From contig SZOR01000020.1 of assembly GCA_030263275.1 (NCBI GenBank), forward strand, positions 1 through 45,487: DNA of 45,487 nucleotides, in the 5' to 3' direction. This document shows, piece after piece, positions 33,944 to 41,852 of this stretch (position 1 is its first letter; every line of letters begins with the position of its first letter). Made by a program: the position numbers and the translations under genes. Below the pieces are notes generated by a model. It saw nothing but the letters and a program-made list of their open reading frames with translations. It ran no database searches and had not been told where the DNA came from. Source of the DNA: DSNY01 sp016861185 (GTDB lineage: Bacteria; Pseudomonadota; Gammaproteobacteria; Burkholderiales; Burkholderiaceae_F).

Positions 33944-34728
33944 TGCGGCCGCTGGCCTGGCTGGCGCTGATGCTGCTTGCGGGGCCGACTTCGGTCGCCG
34001 CGCAGCCGCTGGAGAAGTCCAGCGCGTCTACCGGCAAGTACGAGGTGCCGGTAGAGATCGCACGCCCCGCGGGGCCCGGGCCGTTTCCGCCGGTGCTGTA
34101 CATCCATGCGAAGCGCGGATTCGAGGACGAGGACCGCGCGCACATGCGCGAACTCGCGGCGCAGGGATTCCTCGTGCTGGCGCCGGACTGGCAGAAGGCG
34201 AACATGATCGAGCGCTGGCCCGATCGCCACTATCCGGAGAGCGAGGACGACGTCGAGGCCGGGCTCAATGCGCTGCTGGCGCGCAAGGATGTCTGCAAAG
34301 GGCCGGTGGGCATCGTCGCGCTGTCGCGCGGGCCGTACTTCGCGATCCGGCTGGCGGCAAAGCGGCCGCAGGACATCGCGGCGATCGTCTCCTATTACGG
34401 ACATTTCCAGAACCCGAACGCGCCCGAGCCGCAACAGTTGTTCTCGGTCGCGCCGGAGGTCAACCAGATCAAGGCGCCGGTGCTGATGCTGATCGGCGAC
34501 GCCGACTTCGAGCTGCGCCGCATGGTCAACGGGCGCGCCTTCTATGCACTCAACGAACGCGGGGTTCCGGTCGAGTTGCAGATGTATCCGATGGTGCGGC
34601 GCGCGTTCGATTTCCGGCGCGACGCGACGCCGGAGGAGAGAATCGCCACGCGGCATGCGCGCGAGCGCGCGCGTGAGTGGCTCGTGCGCCACATGAAGCT
34701 CGGTGCCGGCGCGCGCTGCGCGTCGTAG
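33940..34728 (+). CDS. Exported dienelactone-hydrolase-like protein lacking the catalytic His
   Basis: A 262-residue alpha/beta hydrolase-like protein with a signal peptide (1-21, ending SVAAQ). The nucleophile elbow reads VALSRGP with S129 where dienelactone hydrolase has Cys, and the acid region is LIGDADFELR. The position of the usual His (YPGAxHAF in relatives) reads YPMVRRAF, so the His is replaced by Arg. It is therefore either catalytically altered or uses another residue. It is coupled to the phosphoesterase gene. Function unknown. Confidence 0.78.
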   Translation: MMRPLAWLALMLLAGPTSVAAQPLEKSSASTGKYEVPVEIARPAGPGPFPPVLYIHAKRGFEDEDRAHMRELAAQGFLVLAPDWQKANMIERWPDRHYPESEDDVEAGLNALLARKDVCKGPVGIVALSRGPYFAIRLAAKRPQDIAAIVSYYGHFQNPNAPEPQQLFSVAPEVNQIKAPVLMLIGDADFELRRMVNGRAFYALNERGVPVELQMYPMVRRAFDFRRDATPEERIATRHARERAREWLVRHMKLGAGARCAS

Positions 34729-34865
34729 AGGTCGGGACATGGCCGCCATCGCACTGAACGAAACGGTTCCTGTCGCGGGCGGCCGCACTGCCGCCTTGTG
34801 TCGCCACTTCCCGAAGCCATGTCATCCGACCTGCGGGCGCTGACTGCCGATCCAAGGAGGCTGTG

Positions 34866-35228
34866 ATGGTGCAATCGACCGATCCGATCCGCGGCCGCGA
34901 ATTCGAACCCGATCCGCGCTTTCGCCATGCGCCGCCCGAGTGGACGCCCGCGGTGGCGCAGGACGTCGCGGGGCGCGAGAACCTCGAGCTGACCGACGAC
35001 CACTGGGAAGTGATCCGCGGCCTGCAGGAGTTCTTCGCGCGGCACGAGGACGCACCGATCACGCTGCGCGATCTGCACGACGCGCTCGAGGAGAAGTTCC
35101 ACCACAAGGGCGGCGTGAAGTACCTGTACACGCTGCTGCCCGGCGGTCCGATTGCGCAGGGCTGCCGGCTCGCCGGGCTGAAACCGCCCGGCGGCGCGAT
35201 CGATACGAGCTTCGGCAGCGTCGCGTAG
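34866..35228 (+). CDS. DsrC/TusE-family protein with CysB only and an extended C-terminus
   Basis: A 120-residue DsrC homologue: NLELTDDHWEVIRGLQEFF and KYLYTLLPGGPIAQGCRLAG. C100 matches CysB of DsrC. The CysA position, 11 residues later, is A111, and the chain continues with a tail ending FGSVA. AGGAGG at 34855-34860 favours the ATG at 34866 over a GTG at 34863. With CysB only it cannot form the intramolecular disulfide of DsrC but might form mixed disulfides or bind partners. Confidence 0.87.
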   Translation: MVQSTDPIRGREFEPDPRFRHAPPEWTPAVAQDVAGRENLELTDDHWEVIRGLQEFFARHEDAPITLRDLHDALEEKFHHKGGVKYLYTLLPGGPIAQGCRLAGLKPPGGAIDTSFGSVA

Positions 35229-35238
35229 CGCCGCGACG

Positions 35239-35712
35239 CTACTTCACGCCGACCGCCTCGCGCGCAATCGAGTCGAGCAGCGCCTCGACTTCCTTCAGCG
35301 CGGCCTTCGACGCGGTCGAGCCGTCCGGCCGCCACGGGCGCCGGAAGGCGACGTAGACCCTGTCCGGCGCCTGCGCGGTCGCGTAGACGACGATCGAATA
35401 CGGGCACATGGCAACGTTTGCCGGGTCGGCCTCCATCGTTTTGCGCGACAGCCCGGCGCTGCAGAACACGAACGCCTGCGCGTCCGTGTAGAGCTTGCGC
35501 GCCGAGCCGACATCCTTGCCGGTGCGCTCGAGCATGCGGTTCACGTGCGACTCGTAGTCGATGACGAGTCCTTTGCCTTCAATCGCCGCCTTGACGTCGT
35601 CGCGCACGTCCGCGAACCTCGCCTGCTTCGAATAGGTGACGACCGGATGCGGATCGGCCGCCAGCGCGGGCGTGCCGAGCGCGATGAGCGACGCGAACAA
35701 AGCGCGGAACAT
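35239..35712 (-). CDS. Exported DUF302-family protein
   Basis: A 157-residue protein with a signal peptide (1-21, ending TPALAAD) and a DUF302-like domain (FADVRDDVKAAIEGKGLVIDY, VFCSAGLSRKTMEADP, CPYSIVVY). Such proteins are common near sulfur and energy genes, but their function is not known. The ATG at 35712 is preceded by a GGAGAAA ribosome site; residues upstream of it are not protein-like. It converges on the DsrC homologue, with only 10 bases between the stops. Confidence 0.85.
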   Translation of the reverse strand: MFRALFASLIALGTPALAADPHPVVTYSKQARFADVRDDVKAAIEGKGLVIDYESHVNRMLERTGKDVGSARKLYTDAQAFVFCSAGLSRKTMEADPANVAMCPYSIVVYATAQAPDRVYVAFRRPWRPDGSTASKAALKEVEALLDSIAREAVGVK

Positions 35713-35891
35713 GGCGTTTCTCCTTGGAAGCTGCGGACGGCCCGCAATGGTGGGTCGGCATGCGCGGGCGCCGACCGACGGCAACCCTGCATTGCGCGTG
35801 GGTTTGATGCTTCGATCCATGCGATGCTTTCGGCTTGAACGACGGCCGGCCGGCCCCAATTCCCGACCGTCGACGATTCGAGGAGACAGCC

Positions 35892-36314
35892 ATGTTCGGT
35901 CCGATCACGATTCCCTTCGGCGCGAAGCTGTTGTTCAACGCCATCAAGCTGAAACCGGGCGTCACGTACGACGACGTCGAACTGGCGCTGGCCGAGATGT
36001 GCAGCGTGGTCAAGGAAACCTACGGCGGCGACAAGGGCGGATTCATCGCCGGACAGGTGTTCCGTTTCTCCGGCTTCGTGTCGGACGAAGGCTCGCTCGG
36101 CGCCGCGCGCGGCGCCGATCACGACCTGGTGATCGCGACCTACTGGCGTTCCTTCGAGGAGCACGAGCGCTCGCACGCCGACGCCGTCTTCCGCGAGAAG
36201 TTCGCTGCGCTGGCGCAGCACTGCGTGAGCTCGCAGGAACTCGGGTACGAGATGCTGTGGCAGGGGGCGCCGGAAGGCAAAGCGGCGCAGGCCGCGCGCG
36301 CCGTGCCGGCCTGA
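35892..36314 (+). CDS. Unknown soluble protein, possible ferredoxin-like alpha/beta barrel
   Basis: A 140-residue protein starting MFGPITIPFGAKLLFNAI after AGGAGA. Conserved-looking segments are GGFIAGQVFRFSGFVSDEGS, DHDLVIATYWRSFEEHERSH and LGYEMLWQGAPE. The pattern, with a Trp/His-rich centre and two Cys (C43-area in LAEMCSVV and QHCVSS), recalls dimeric alpha-beta barrel monooxygenase-like folds, but I cannot assign it firmly. It is surrounded by DsrC homologues, which hints at sulfur metabolism. Confidence 0.7.
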   Translation: MFGPITIPFGAKLLFNAIKLKPGVTYDDVELALAEMCSVVKETYGGDKGGFIAGQVFRFSGFVSDEGSLGAARGADHDLVIATYWRSFEEHERSHADAVFREKFAALAQHCVSSQELGYEMLWQGAPEGKAAQAARAVPA

Positions 36315-36345
36315 TCGCGTTGCGTCGCGGGGTGCGCGCGGCGCG

Positions 36346-36696
36346 CTAACCGGTGCTCCAGGCACGTGGGCGGCGCATGCCGGCGATCTTGCACGCCTGC
36401 TTGACGTACCCGTACGGAAACAGCTCGAACAGCCGCTGGCGCGCAGCGGAGCCCAGCCCGACGTCCTTCTCGAGAAACCAGATGACGAAGCGCGCATCGG
36501 GAATGAGCTGGTGCTCGTCCAGATAGTTGCGCATGAAGCGCAGCACCTGCCAGTGCAGGTCGGTGAGCACGATGCCTTCCCTGCGCGCGAGCGCCTCGGC
36601 CACGCCTTCGTCCCAGTCGGCGGGGTCGATCAGGTAGCCCTCGTCGTCGGTGGGCGGCGTGCTTGACTTCGCGGTCTGCAGCGACGTGTCGTTCAC
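36346..36696 (-). CDS. DsrC-family protein with CysB only and a WSTG end
   Basis: A 116-residue DsrC homologue that starts at a GTG. TDDEGYLIDPADWDEGVAEA and ELFPYGYVKQACKIAG are very close to DsrC. CysB is C102, but the CysA position is W113 and the chain ends WSTG. The GTG start overlaps the stop of a 34-residue upstream frame by 4 bases, suggesting translational coupling to the CBS gene side. Probably a binding or regulatory relative rather than a full sulfur shuttle. Confidence 0.87.
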   Translation of the reverse strand: MNDTSLQTAKSSTPPTDDEGYLIDPADWDEGVAEALARREGIVLTDLHWQVLRFMRNYLDEHQLIPDARFVIWFLEKDVGLGSAARQRLFELFPYGYVKQACKIAGMRRPRAWSTG

Positions 36697-36797
36697 GGTT
36701 GCACCTTCAGCGAGTCGTACTGTTCGTCCTGCGCCTTGGCTGGACGCGCGGCCTTCTTCTGCGCCGCGCGTGCCGGTTCGCGGTTCTGCGCTTGCAT
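36693..36797 (-). CDS. Possible 34-residue basic small protein
   Basis: An ATG frame of 34 codons, MQAQNREPARAAQKKAARP and then DEQYDSLKVQP, lying between the CBS gene and the DsrC homologue. Its stop overlaps the DsrC start by 4 bases. There is no clear ribosome site. It may be a short coupling peptide or an artefact. Confidence 0.3.
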   Translation of the reverse strand: MQAQNREPARAAQKKAARPAKAQDEQYDSLKVQP

Positions 36798-36810
36798 GGC
36801 GCGTGACTGC

Positions 36811-37296
36811 CTATTGCCGGGCGGCGCGCGACTTGGCGCGGCGCGGCGTGCCGACCCGCTTGCGCGGCGGCTTCTTCGCGCCGGACTTCGTCGCGGCGGC
36901 CTTGCGGACAGCAGGACGTGCGCGCAGCATCCCGGCTGCGATCTTGAAGATGTCGGTTTCGGTGATGATGCCGACCAGCGCGTTCTTCGAATCGAGGACC
37001 GGCAGGCTGCCGATGTGCTTCTCGACGAGCAGACGTGCGGCATCCTTCAGCAACGCGCTCTCGGCAACGCAAACCGCGGGGCCGCTCATGATCTCGCCGA
37101 CCGGGACCTCCGACGATCCGAAGTTGGCCGCCGCGAGCAACAGGTCGCGTTCGGCCACGATGCCGACGACGCGCCCGCCATCGACCACGGGCAGGTGGTG
37201 GACGTTGCGACTGCGCATCAGATCCAACGCGCGGTGAAACTCCGTCTCCGGAGTCACGGTGAGCACCGCCCGGCTCATGTACTGGCTGACTTTCAT
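36811..37296 (-). CDS. Two-CBS-domain protein with basic tail
   Basis: A 161-residue protein with two CBS domains (about 1-60 and 65-125): VHHLPVVDGGRVVGIVAERD and IGSLPVLDSKNALVGIITET. These bind adenosine nucleotides such as AMP, ATP or possibly APS. The last 35 residues are very basic (KKPPRKRVGTPRRAKSRAAR) and could bind nucleic acid. It is followed by a DsrC homologue on the same strand and is separated from the apr operon by a terminator. A nucleotide-sensing role next to Apr/Sat is an inference. Confidence 0.88.
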   Translation of the reverse strand: MKVSQYMSRAVLTVTPETEFHRALDLMRSRNVHHLPVVDGGRVVGIVAERDLLLAAANFGSSEVPVGEIMSGPAVCVAESALLKDAARLLVEKHIGSLPVLDSKNALVGIITETDIFKIAAGMLRARPAVRKAAATKSGAKKPPRKRVGTPRRAKSRAARQ

Positions 37297-37324
37297 GAAA
37301 CGTCTGGTCCCAGGAACGGAAAAG

Positions 37325-37344
37325 GGGCGGGCAGCAGCCCGCCC
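37325..37344 (-). terminator. Rho-independent terminator of the sat-apr operon
   Basis: GGGCGGGC and GCCCGCCC form a perfect 8-base stem with loop AGCA. Read on the minus strand, the stem is followed by CTTTTCC. It lies after the 54-residue small gene and before the CBS gene. Confidence 0.75.
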
Positions 37345-37441
37345 GGTCGTTCGATGAAGTGATGCAGACGGCGCTCCGCAGAGTCCACTCGCCGGTGTTC
37401 CGGTCGCAGCGGCGCGGGGTGAGGCTGCTGCGACATGACGC

Positions 37442-37606
37442 CTACGGCTGTTGCGGCGTCTGGTATTCGGCTTCCTTCTGGAACGGCACCCAGATGGTTT
37501 CGAAACCGACGAACCCCTTTTCGTTCGGGGGCAACTGGCGCGTCGTCACGAAACGCGAATGTCCGTCAGGAATCTTGGTGACGGGTTTCTGCTCGCTCTC
37601 ACTCAT
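37442..37606 (-). CDS. 54-residue small protein at the end of the sat-apr operon
   Basis: A short frame beginning MSESEQKPVTKIPDGHSRFV and ending KEAEYQTPQQP. Its middle (QLPPNEKGFVGFETIWVPF) has the look of conserved protein sequence. GAGGTG stands 4 bases before the ATG, which is the best ribosome site in the neighbourhood. It has no Cys and no signal peptide. It lies between the FKBP gene and the operon terminator. I do not recognise it; position suggests an accessory role for AprBA or SlyD-like folding. Confidence 0.72.
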   Translation of the reverse strand: MSESEQKPVTKIPDGHSRFVTTRQLPPNEKGFVGFETIWVPFQKEAEYQTPQQP

Positions 37607-37690
37607 TGTTCACCTCGTTTCATCGGGAAGTCAGGATGCCATGCACAAGCGCTTGCGTTCGCGTCGTGCTGCGCCATTGAACATCGCTGC

Positions 37691-38200
37691 TCAGACAGGT
37701 CTCAGGAGCGACGGGTCGACGGTCGGGCTCACCCCGATTGCTCCGCCGGCCTTCATCTCGTCGCTGGTTGCGTCGCGCACGGTCAGGATCTCGAGCGTGA
37801 AAACGACCTCTCTGCCGCACAGCGGATTGTTGCCATCGACGGTCAGGGTCTCGTCGTCCATGTGCGTCACGAGAAAGCTGCGCGTCTGACCCGCGTCGTT
37901 CTCCATCAGGATGGAAGCGCCGACCTGCCGATACTCCTCGGGGACGTTCTCGATGCGATCCGTAAAGACGAGCGACTCGTCTCTTGGACCGAAAATCTGA
38001 TTGCCATCGATCGCCACTTCGATGATATCGCCGGCCGACTTGCCCTCGAGTTGCATGTGGACCGAAGGGGCCAGGATCTCGTTGTGTCCATGGACGTAGC
38101 CCAAGGGGAACTCGACCCGGGTCAGAACGTGCCCCGACTTTCGGTCGGTCACCTTGTAGCTCAGCTCGACGAACTTGCCGGCTCGAATGACTTCGTTCAC
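37691..38200 (-). CDS. SlyD-like FKBP-type prolyl isomerase
   Basis: A 169-residue protein with a GTG start. FVELSYKVTDRKSGHVL, GYVHGHNEILAP and the late VDGNNPLCGREVVFTLEI are signatures of the FKBP/SlyD family with an inserted flap domain. The metal-binding His/Cys tail of SlyD is absent. It begins 20 bases after the 116-residue gene, so it is part of the sat-apr operon and may help fold or assemble AprBA or AprM. Confidence 0.87.
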   Translation of the reverse strand: MNEVIRAGKFVELSYKVTDRKSGHVLTRVEFPLGYVHGHNEILAPSVHMQLEGKSAGDIIEVAIDGNQIFGPRDESLVFTDRIENVPEEYRQVGASILMENDAGQTRSFLVTHMDDETLTVDGNNPLCGREVVFTLEILTVRDATSDEMKAGGAIGVSPTVDPSLLRPV

Positions 38201-38220
38201 GTCAGATCCCGACGAAGTGG

Positions 38221-38571
38221 TCAGAAGATGGAGGCACCGAAGATCCTGAGCTTTCCGTCCTCGTAGCCGAGCACGAGCCGGCCAAGCCACTCGCCGGGCT
38301 TCTTGGTGCTGCGCTGCCGGAACAGGACGGTCACATGCTCGCCGCGGCGGATGATGCCGAGCGGGTCGAACTGGTCGGAGAGATTCCGCGCCAGCTCGCT
38401 GTGCGCGAACTGGTGGCCGGCCGCGACCTGGTCCATCGCGCGCGCCAGGGAACTGGAGAAGTTCCTGGAGAACTCGCCGTACTTGCCTTCGTTCGAGTAC
38501 CTGACGAGGTCGCGCCACAGGGGCGTGGCCAGCGCCAGGAGCTCTTCGTCCGTCTTCTCGATGATGTTCAC
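38221..38571 (-). CDS. Unknown 116-residue protein downstream of aprA
   Basis: A soluble protein starting at GTG (NIIEKTDEELLALATPLWRD). It has a helical N-terminal half and a beta-rich C-terminal half (GEHVTVLFRQRSTKKPGEWL, GYEDGKLRIFGASIF), similar in style to NTF2-like or small stress proteins. No cysteines. It begins 20 bases after aprA and ends 20 bases before the FKBP gene. Not recognised; probably an accessory of AprBA by position. Confidence 0.75.
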   Translation of the reverse strand: MNIIEKTDEELLALATPLWRDLVRYSNEGKYGEFSRNFSSSLARAMDQVAAGHQFAHSELARNLSDQFDPLGIIRRGEHVTVLFRQRSTKKPGEWLGRLVLGYEDGKLRIFGASIF

Positions 38572-38591
38572 GCGCGTAGCCGGCGATCCCG

Positions 38592-40460
38592 CTATTTCTC
38601 GTCCGCCACCAGGTGATAGCAGGGAGCCTTCTCCATCGTGTACTCGCCGGTCTTCGGGTCGCGGCGCGAGACCGTCAGCACATGCCAGTTCTGGTCGTCC
38701 ACCTTCAGGTAGTCCCCCCGGTAGTAGTAGCCGGGCCAGCGCGTCTCCTTGCGGAACAGCGTGTGCTGCGTTACGCATTCGGCGGCGCGATGGCGGTGCT
38801 TCAGTTCCCAGGCACGCAGCAGCTCGTGCAGGTCCGACGCGGCCAGCTTCTCGAGGTCTTCCTCCATGATCGCGAGCTTCTTCAGGCCGATGTTCAGAAG
38901 CTTCTCGTTGGTCATGTAGTTGGCCGTCACCCCGCCGCAGTACTCGTCCATCAGCTTCTGCAGGCGGTCCAGTCCCTGCTTGGGCGTGATGTAGTGCGGG
39001 TTGACGTCCCCCGCGACGACCGCATTGCGGTAGGTCCGGTAGTGCTCGAGGGGTTTGTAGACCTCCTGCTTGAGGCGGTCGATCTGGCTCTGCGAGACGA
39101 CGATGCCCTCGGCCTTGCCGTCGTCGATGTACTTGCAGGCGGCCTTCGCGGCCAGCCGTCCTTCGGTGAACGAACCCGACGAGAAGGCGTGCGGCGTGCC
39201 GCCGACCGCGTCGCCGGCACCGAACAGGCCGGCGACCGTCGTCATGCGGTTGTAACCCCAGAAGTACTCGGGGGGTGACACGTCCTCCGGACCGGAGCAC
39301 CAGGCACCGGAACCGGTCGCATGCGAGCCCATCACATAGGGCTCGGACGTGGTCAGTTCGGGGTTCTCGTTCTTCGGGTCGACGTCGGTGGCGGCCCACA
39401 GAACCGCCTGCCCGACGGTCATGCCGAGGAAGTTCTCCCAGCCGACTTCTTCCAGGTGCGGATCCTGGAAGGCGCGCATCGTCACCATGTGAATCGGACC
39501 GCGGCCCGCGTTGATCTCGCTGATCAACGCGTGGTTGCGCAGACAGGTCGGGATGGGCCGGTGCGTGAGGTGCGAAGCCTCCGGATCCAGGTACTCCTTG
39601 CCGACCATCTTCTGCAACTCCGGCCACCACTTGGACTCGTACTCCTGGCCCAGACCGTTCTGGGTATAGGTCTTGAGGTGCAGGAAGTACGCGCCGACCG
39701 GGCCGTAACCGTCCTTGAAGCGGGCCAGCACGATGCGGTTTTCCATCTGCGTCATCTTGGCGCCGGCGTTGATCAGCAGTCCGTAGGCGGACGCCGACGA
39801 CCACGGCGCGTACCAGGTGCGTCCCGCGCCTTCGCCCACCGAGCGCGGCTTGAAGATGTTGGACGCGCCGCCCGCGGCGCAGATCACCGTCTTGGCTTTG
39901 AAGACGTGGAAGTTGCCGGTGCGGACGTTGAAGCCGACGGCACCGGCCACCCGGTTTTCGTGGCTTTCGTCCATCAGCAGGTGAGTGACGCAGATGCGAT
40001 TGAAGACCTTGTCGGCCGACTTCTTCGCGGCCTCCGCCACGATGGGCTTGTAGGACTCGCCGTGGATCATGATCTGCCACCGACCTTCGCGCAGATAGCG
40101 TCCGGTCTTCGGATTCTTCATGATCGGCAGGCCCCACTCCTCGAACTGATGCACGGTGGAGTCGACGTGACGGGCCATGTCAAACAGCAGATCCTCGCGC
40201 ACCATGCCCATCAGGTCGATGCGGGCGTAGCGGACATGGTCCTCCGGCTGGTTCTCGCCCCAGCGCGTGCCCATGTAGCAGTTGATCGCATACAGGCCCT
40301 GGGCGACCGCGCCCGAGCGATCGATATTGGCCTTCTCGGCGATGACGATCTTCTTGTTCTGCCCCCAGAAGCGCGCCTCCCAGGCCGCACCCGTGCCGCC
40401 CAGGCCTGCACCGACGACGAGAATGTCGATGCCGTCTTCGATGATGGTTTCGTAGGCCAT
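38592..40460 (-). CDS. aprA: APS reductase, flavin subunit
   Basis: A 622-residue FAD subunit of dissimilatory adenylylsulfate reductase. The dinucleotide fold ILVVGAGLGGTGAAWEARFW, RSGAVAQGLYAINCYMG and AGDAVGGTPHAFSSGSFTEG are diagnostic. In a sulfur oxidiser it forms APS from sulfite and AMP. Its start touches the aprB stop. Confidence 0.97.
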   Translation of the reverse strand: MAYETIIEDGIDILVVGAGLGGTGAAWEARFWGQNKKIVIAEKANIDRSGAVAQGLYAINCYMGTRWGENQPEDHVRYARIDLMGMVREDLLFDMARHVDSTVHQFEEWGLPIMKNPKTGRYLREGRWQIMIHGESYKPIVAEAAKKSADKVFNRICVTHLLMDESHENRVAGAVGFNVRTGNFHVFKAKTVICAAGGASNIFKPRSVGEGAGRTWYAPWSSASAYGLLINAGAKMTQMENRIVLARFKDGYGPVGAYFLHLKTYTQNGLGQEYESKWWPELQKMVGKEYLDPEASHLTHRPIPTCLRNHALISEINAGRGPIHMVTMRAFQDPHLEEVGWENFLGMTVGQAVLWAATDVDPKNENPELTTSEPYVMGSHATGSGAWCSGPEDVSPPEYFWGYNRMTTVAGLFGAGDAVGGTPHAFSSGSFTEGRLAAKAACKYIDDGKAEGIVVSQSQIDRLKQEVYKPLEHYRTYRNAVVAGDVNPHYITPKQGLDRLQKLMDEYCGGVTANYMTNEKLLNIGLKKLAIMEEDLEKLAASDLHELLRAWELKHRHRAAECVTQHTLFRKETRWPGYYYRGDYLKVDDQNWHVLTVSRRDPKTGEYTMEKAPCYHLVADEK

Positions 40461-40939
40461 TAGTAGTAGACGCCTTTCTTCAGTTTGAGGCCTGCGTCCT
40501 GCAGGGTTCGCAAACCGCCGTCATCCAGACGGATGTACTTCGGTTCGTTGTATAGAAGCTGGCTGTCGCGCATCTCCTTGCCGGGCGGCGGAACGTCGGC
40601 GAGCTTGGGGATCGCCTGGCCCCAGGGCTTGGTCGTGATGGGCGACAGGAAGTTCTTCTCCGTGCCGTTGCGGAACTTGATCCGCCAGGCGATCGTGCCG
40701 CGCCGTTCGTCGCGGTGGACGCGCACGCTGTGGCCCAGCGGGGCGAAGTCGGCGTATCCGCGCACGTCGATCGCATGCTGGGGGCAGGCCTTCACGCAGG
40801 AGTAGCACTCCCAGCACATGTTCGGCTCGATGTTGTAGGCGCGCCGATAGGTCTTGTCGATGTGCATGATGTCCGACGGGCAGATGTCGACGCAGTGTCC
40901 GCATCCGTCGCACCTCGTCATGTAGACGAAGGTTGGCAT
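40460..40939 (-). CDS. aprB: APS reductase, iron-sulfur subunit
   Basis: A 159-residue subunit with two [4Fe-4S] clusters, CDGCGHCVDICP and CWECYSCVKACP, and a C-terminal extension (ending LKKGVYY) that wraps around AprA in known structures. It starts MPTFVYMTRCDGCGHC as is typical of AprB. It lies directly before aprA. Confidence 0.97.
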   Translation of the reverse strand: MPTFVYMTRCDGCGHCVDICPSDIMHIDKTYRRAYNIEPNMCWECYSCVKACPQHAIDVRGYADFAPLGHSVRVHRDERRGTIAWRIKFRNGTEKNFLSPITTKPWGQAIPKLADVPPPGKEMRDSQLLYNEPKYIRLDDGGLRTLQDAGLKLKKGVYY

Positions 40940-40989
40940 TCGTCCAGCTCCTTATCTGATCCAGCAGAAGTTGCGGGTTGCTCTTGTTG

Positions 40990-41802
40990 TCAATAGTGCC
41001 GGGGCGCTTCGCGCTTGATGCCGAGCCCCATGTCCATCGGGGCGTCCAGCAACAGTTCCATCGAGTGTCTCTTCTGTTGCTCGGGATCGTCGCGGGTCTG
41101 CGTGGGCAGGTTCTCGGCGGTCCCGTTCGCCTTGGACAGTCGCTTCTCGAAGGCGGCCGCCGGCTTGAAGAACATGTGCGCGAACTTCGACCAAGGCACG
41201 CCTGCGAACAGCACCGTGGTGGCGAGGATGTACAGCCCGAACAGCACGCCGAAGCCGCCGCCGGCCGCCGCCCAGATCAGGCCGAGCGTGGCGCTGGCCA
41301 GCAGCGACAGGATGAAAAGATCGGCCCTGACGAGGCGGAACGGTGAGTGGCCCTCGGCCGCGACGTCGACGCGGATGAAGAACCAGAACCAGTAGCCGCC
41401 GACGCAGATCATCAGGCCGCCGAGCCACCACAGCGTCGCCCAGAGCGGGCTCGCCGACGGATCAAAGACCAGCACGACGGTGGCGAGCACGTAGAACACG
41501 AAGCCGTACATGCCGAGCAAGTGCGCGATGCGCCGGCGCGGGTTGCAGAACTCACCCGAGGCCAGCACGTCCACCACGGCGGTCTGCACGGCGATCGACA
41601 CGAGCTCACCGCCACCGACCGGCCGCGCCCCCTTCGCCTTCGACCTGCGGAAGTTCTCGAAGAAATACCGGGCGCTCCCCTTGTGCAAAACGTCGAACAG
41701 CGTTCCCGCCACGACCAGTATGAACATGACGACGACATACGCTTGCATGACCGCAGGCGAAAGCGACGCCGACAGCCCGGCAAACGGATTGGTGGTGAAC
41801 AT
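40990..41802 (-). CDS. aprM: AprM, membrane anchor for APS reductase
   Basis: A 270-residue membrane protein with about six helices (YVVVMFILVVAGTLFDVL, MYGFVFYVLATVVLVFD, LGLIWAAAGGGFGVLFGLY). AprM replaces the QmoABC complex as electron acceptor module in many sulfur oxidisers. The start at 41802 has GGGGAGGAG upstream; the longer open frame beyond it is a shadow of sat. It lies between sat and aprB, as is usual. Confidence 0.9.
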   Translation of the reverse strand: MFTTNPFAGLSASLSPAVMQAYVVVMFILVVAGTLFDVLHKGSARYFFENFRRSKAKGARPVGGGELVSIAVQTAVVDVLASGEFCNPRRRIAHLLGMYGFVFYVLATVVLVFDPSASPLWATLWWLGGLMICVGGYWFWFFIRVDVAAEGHSPFRLVRADLFILSLLASATLGLIWAAAGGGFGVLFGLYILATTVLFAGVPWSKFAHMFFKPAAAFEKRLSKANGTAENLPTQTRDDPEQQKRHSMELLLDAPMDMGLGIKREAPRHY

Positions 41803-41852
41803 CGTGTATCTCCTCCCCGAACGATCGCAGGTGTGGTTTGTATGCGGCAGGT

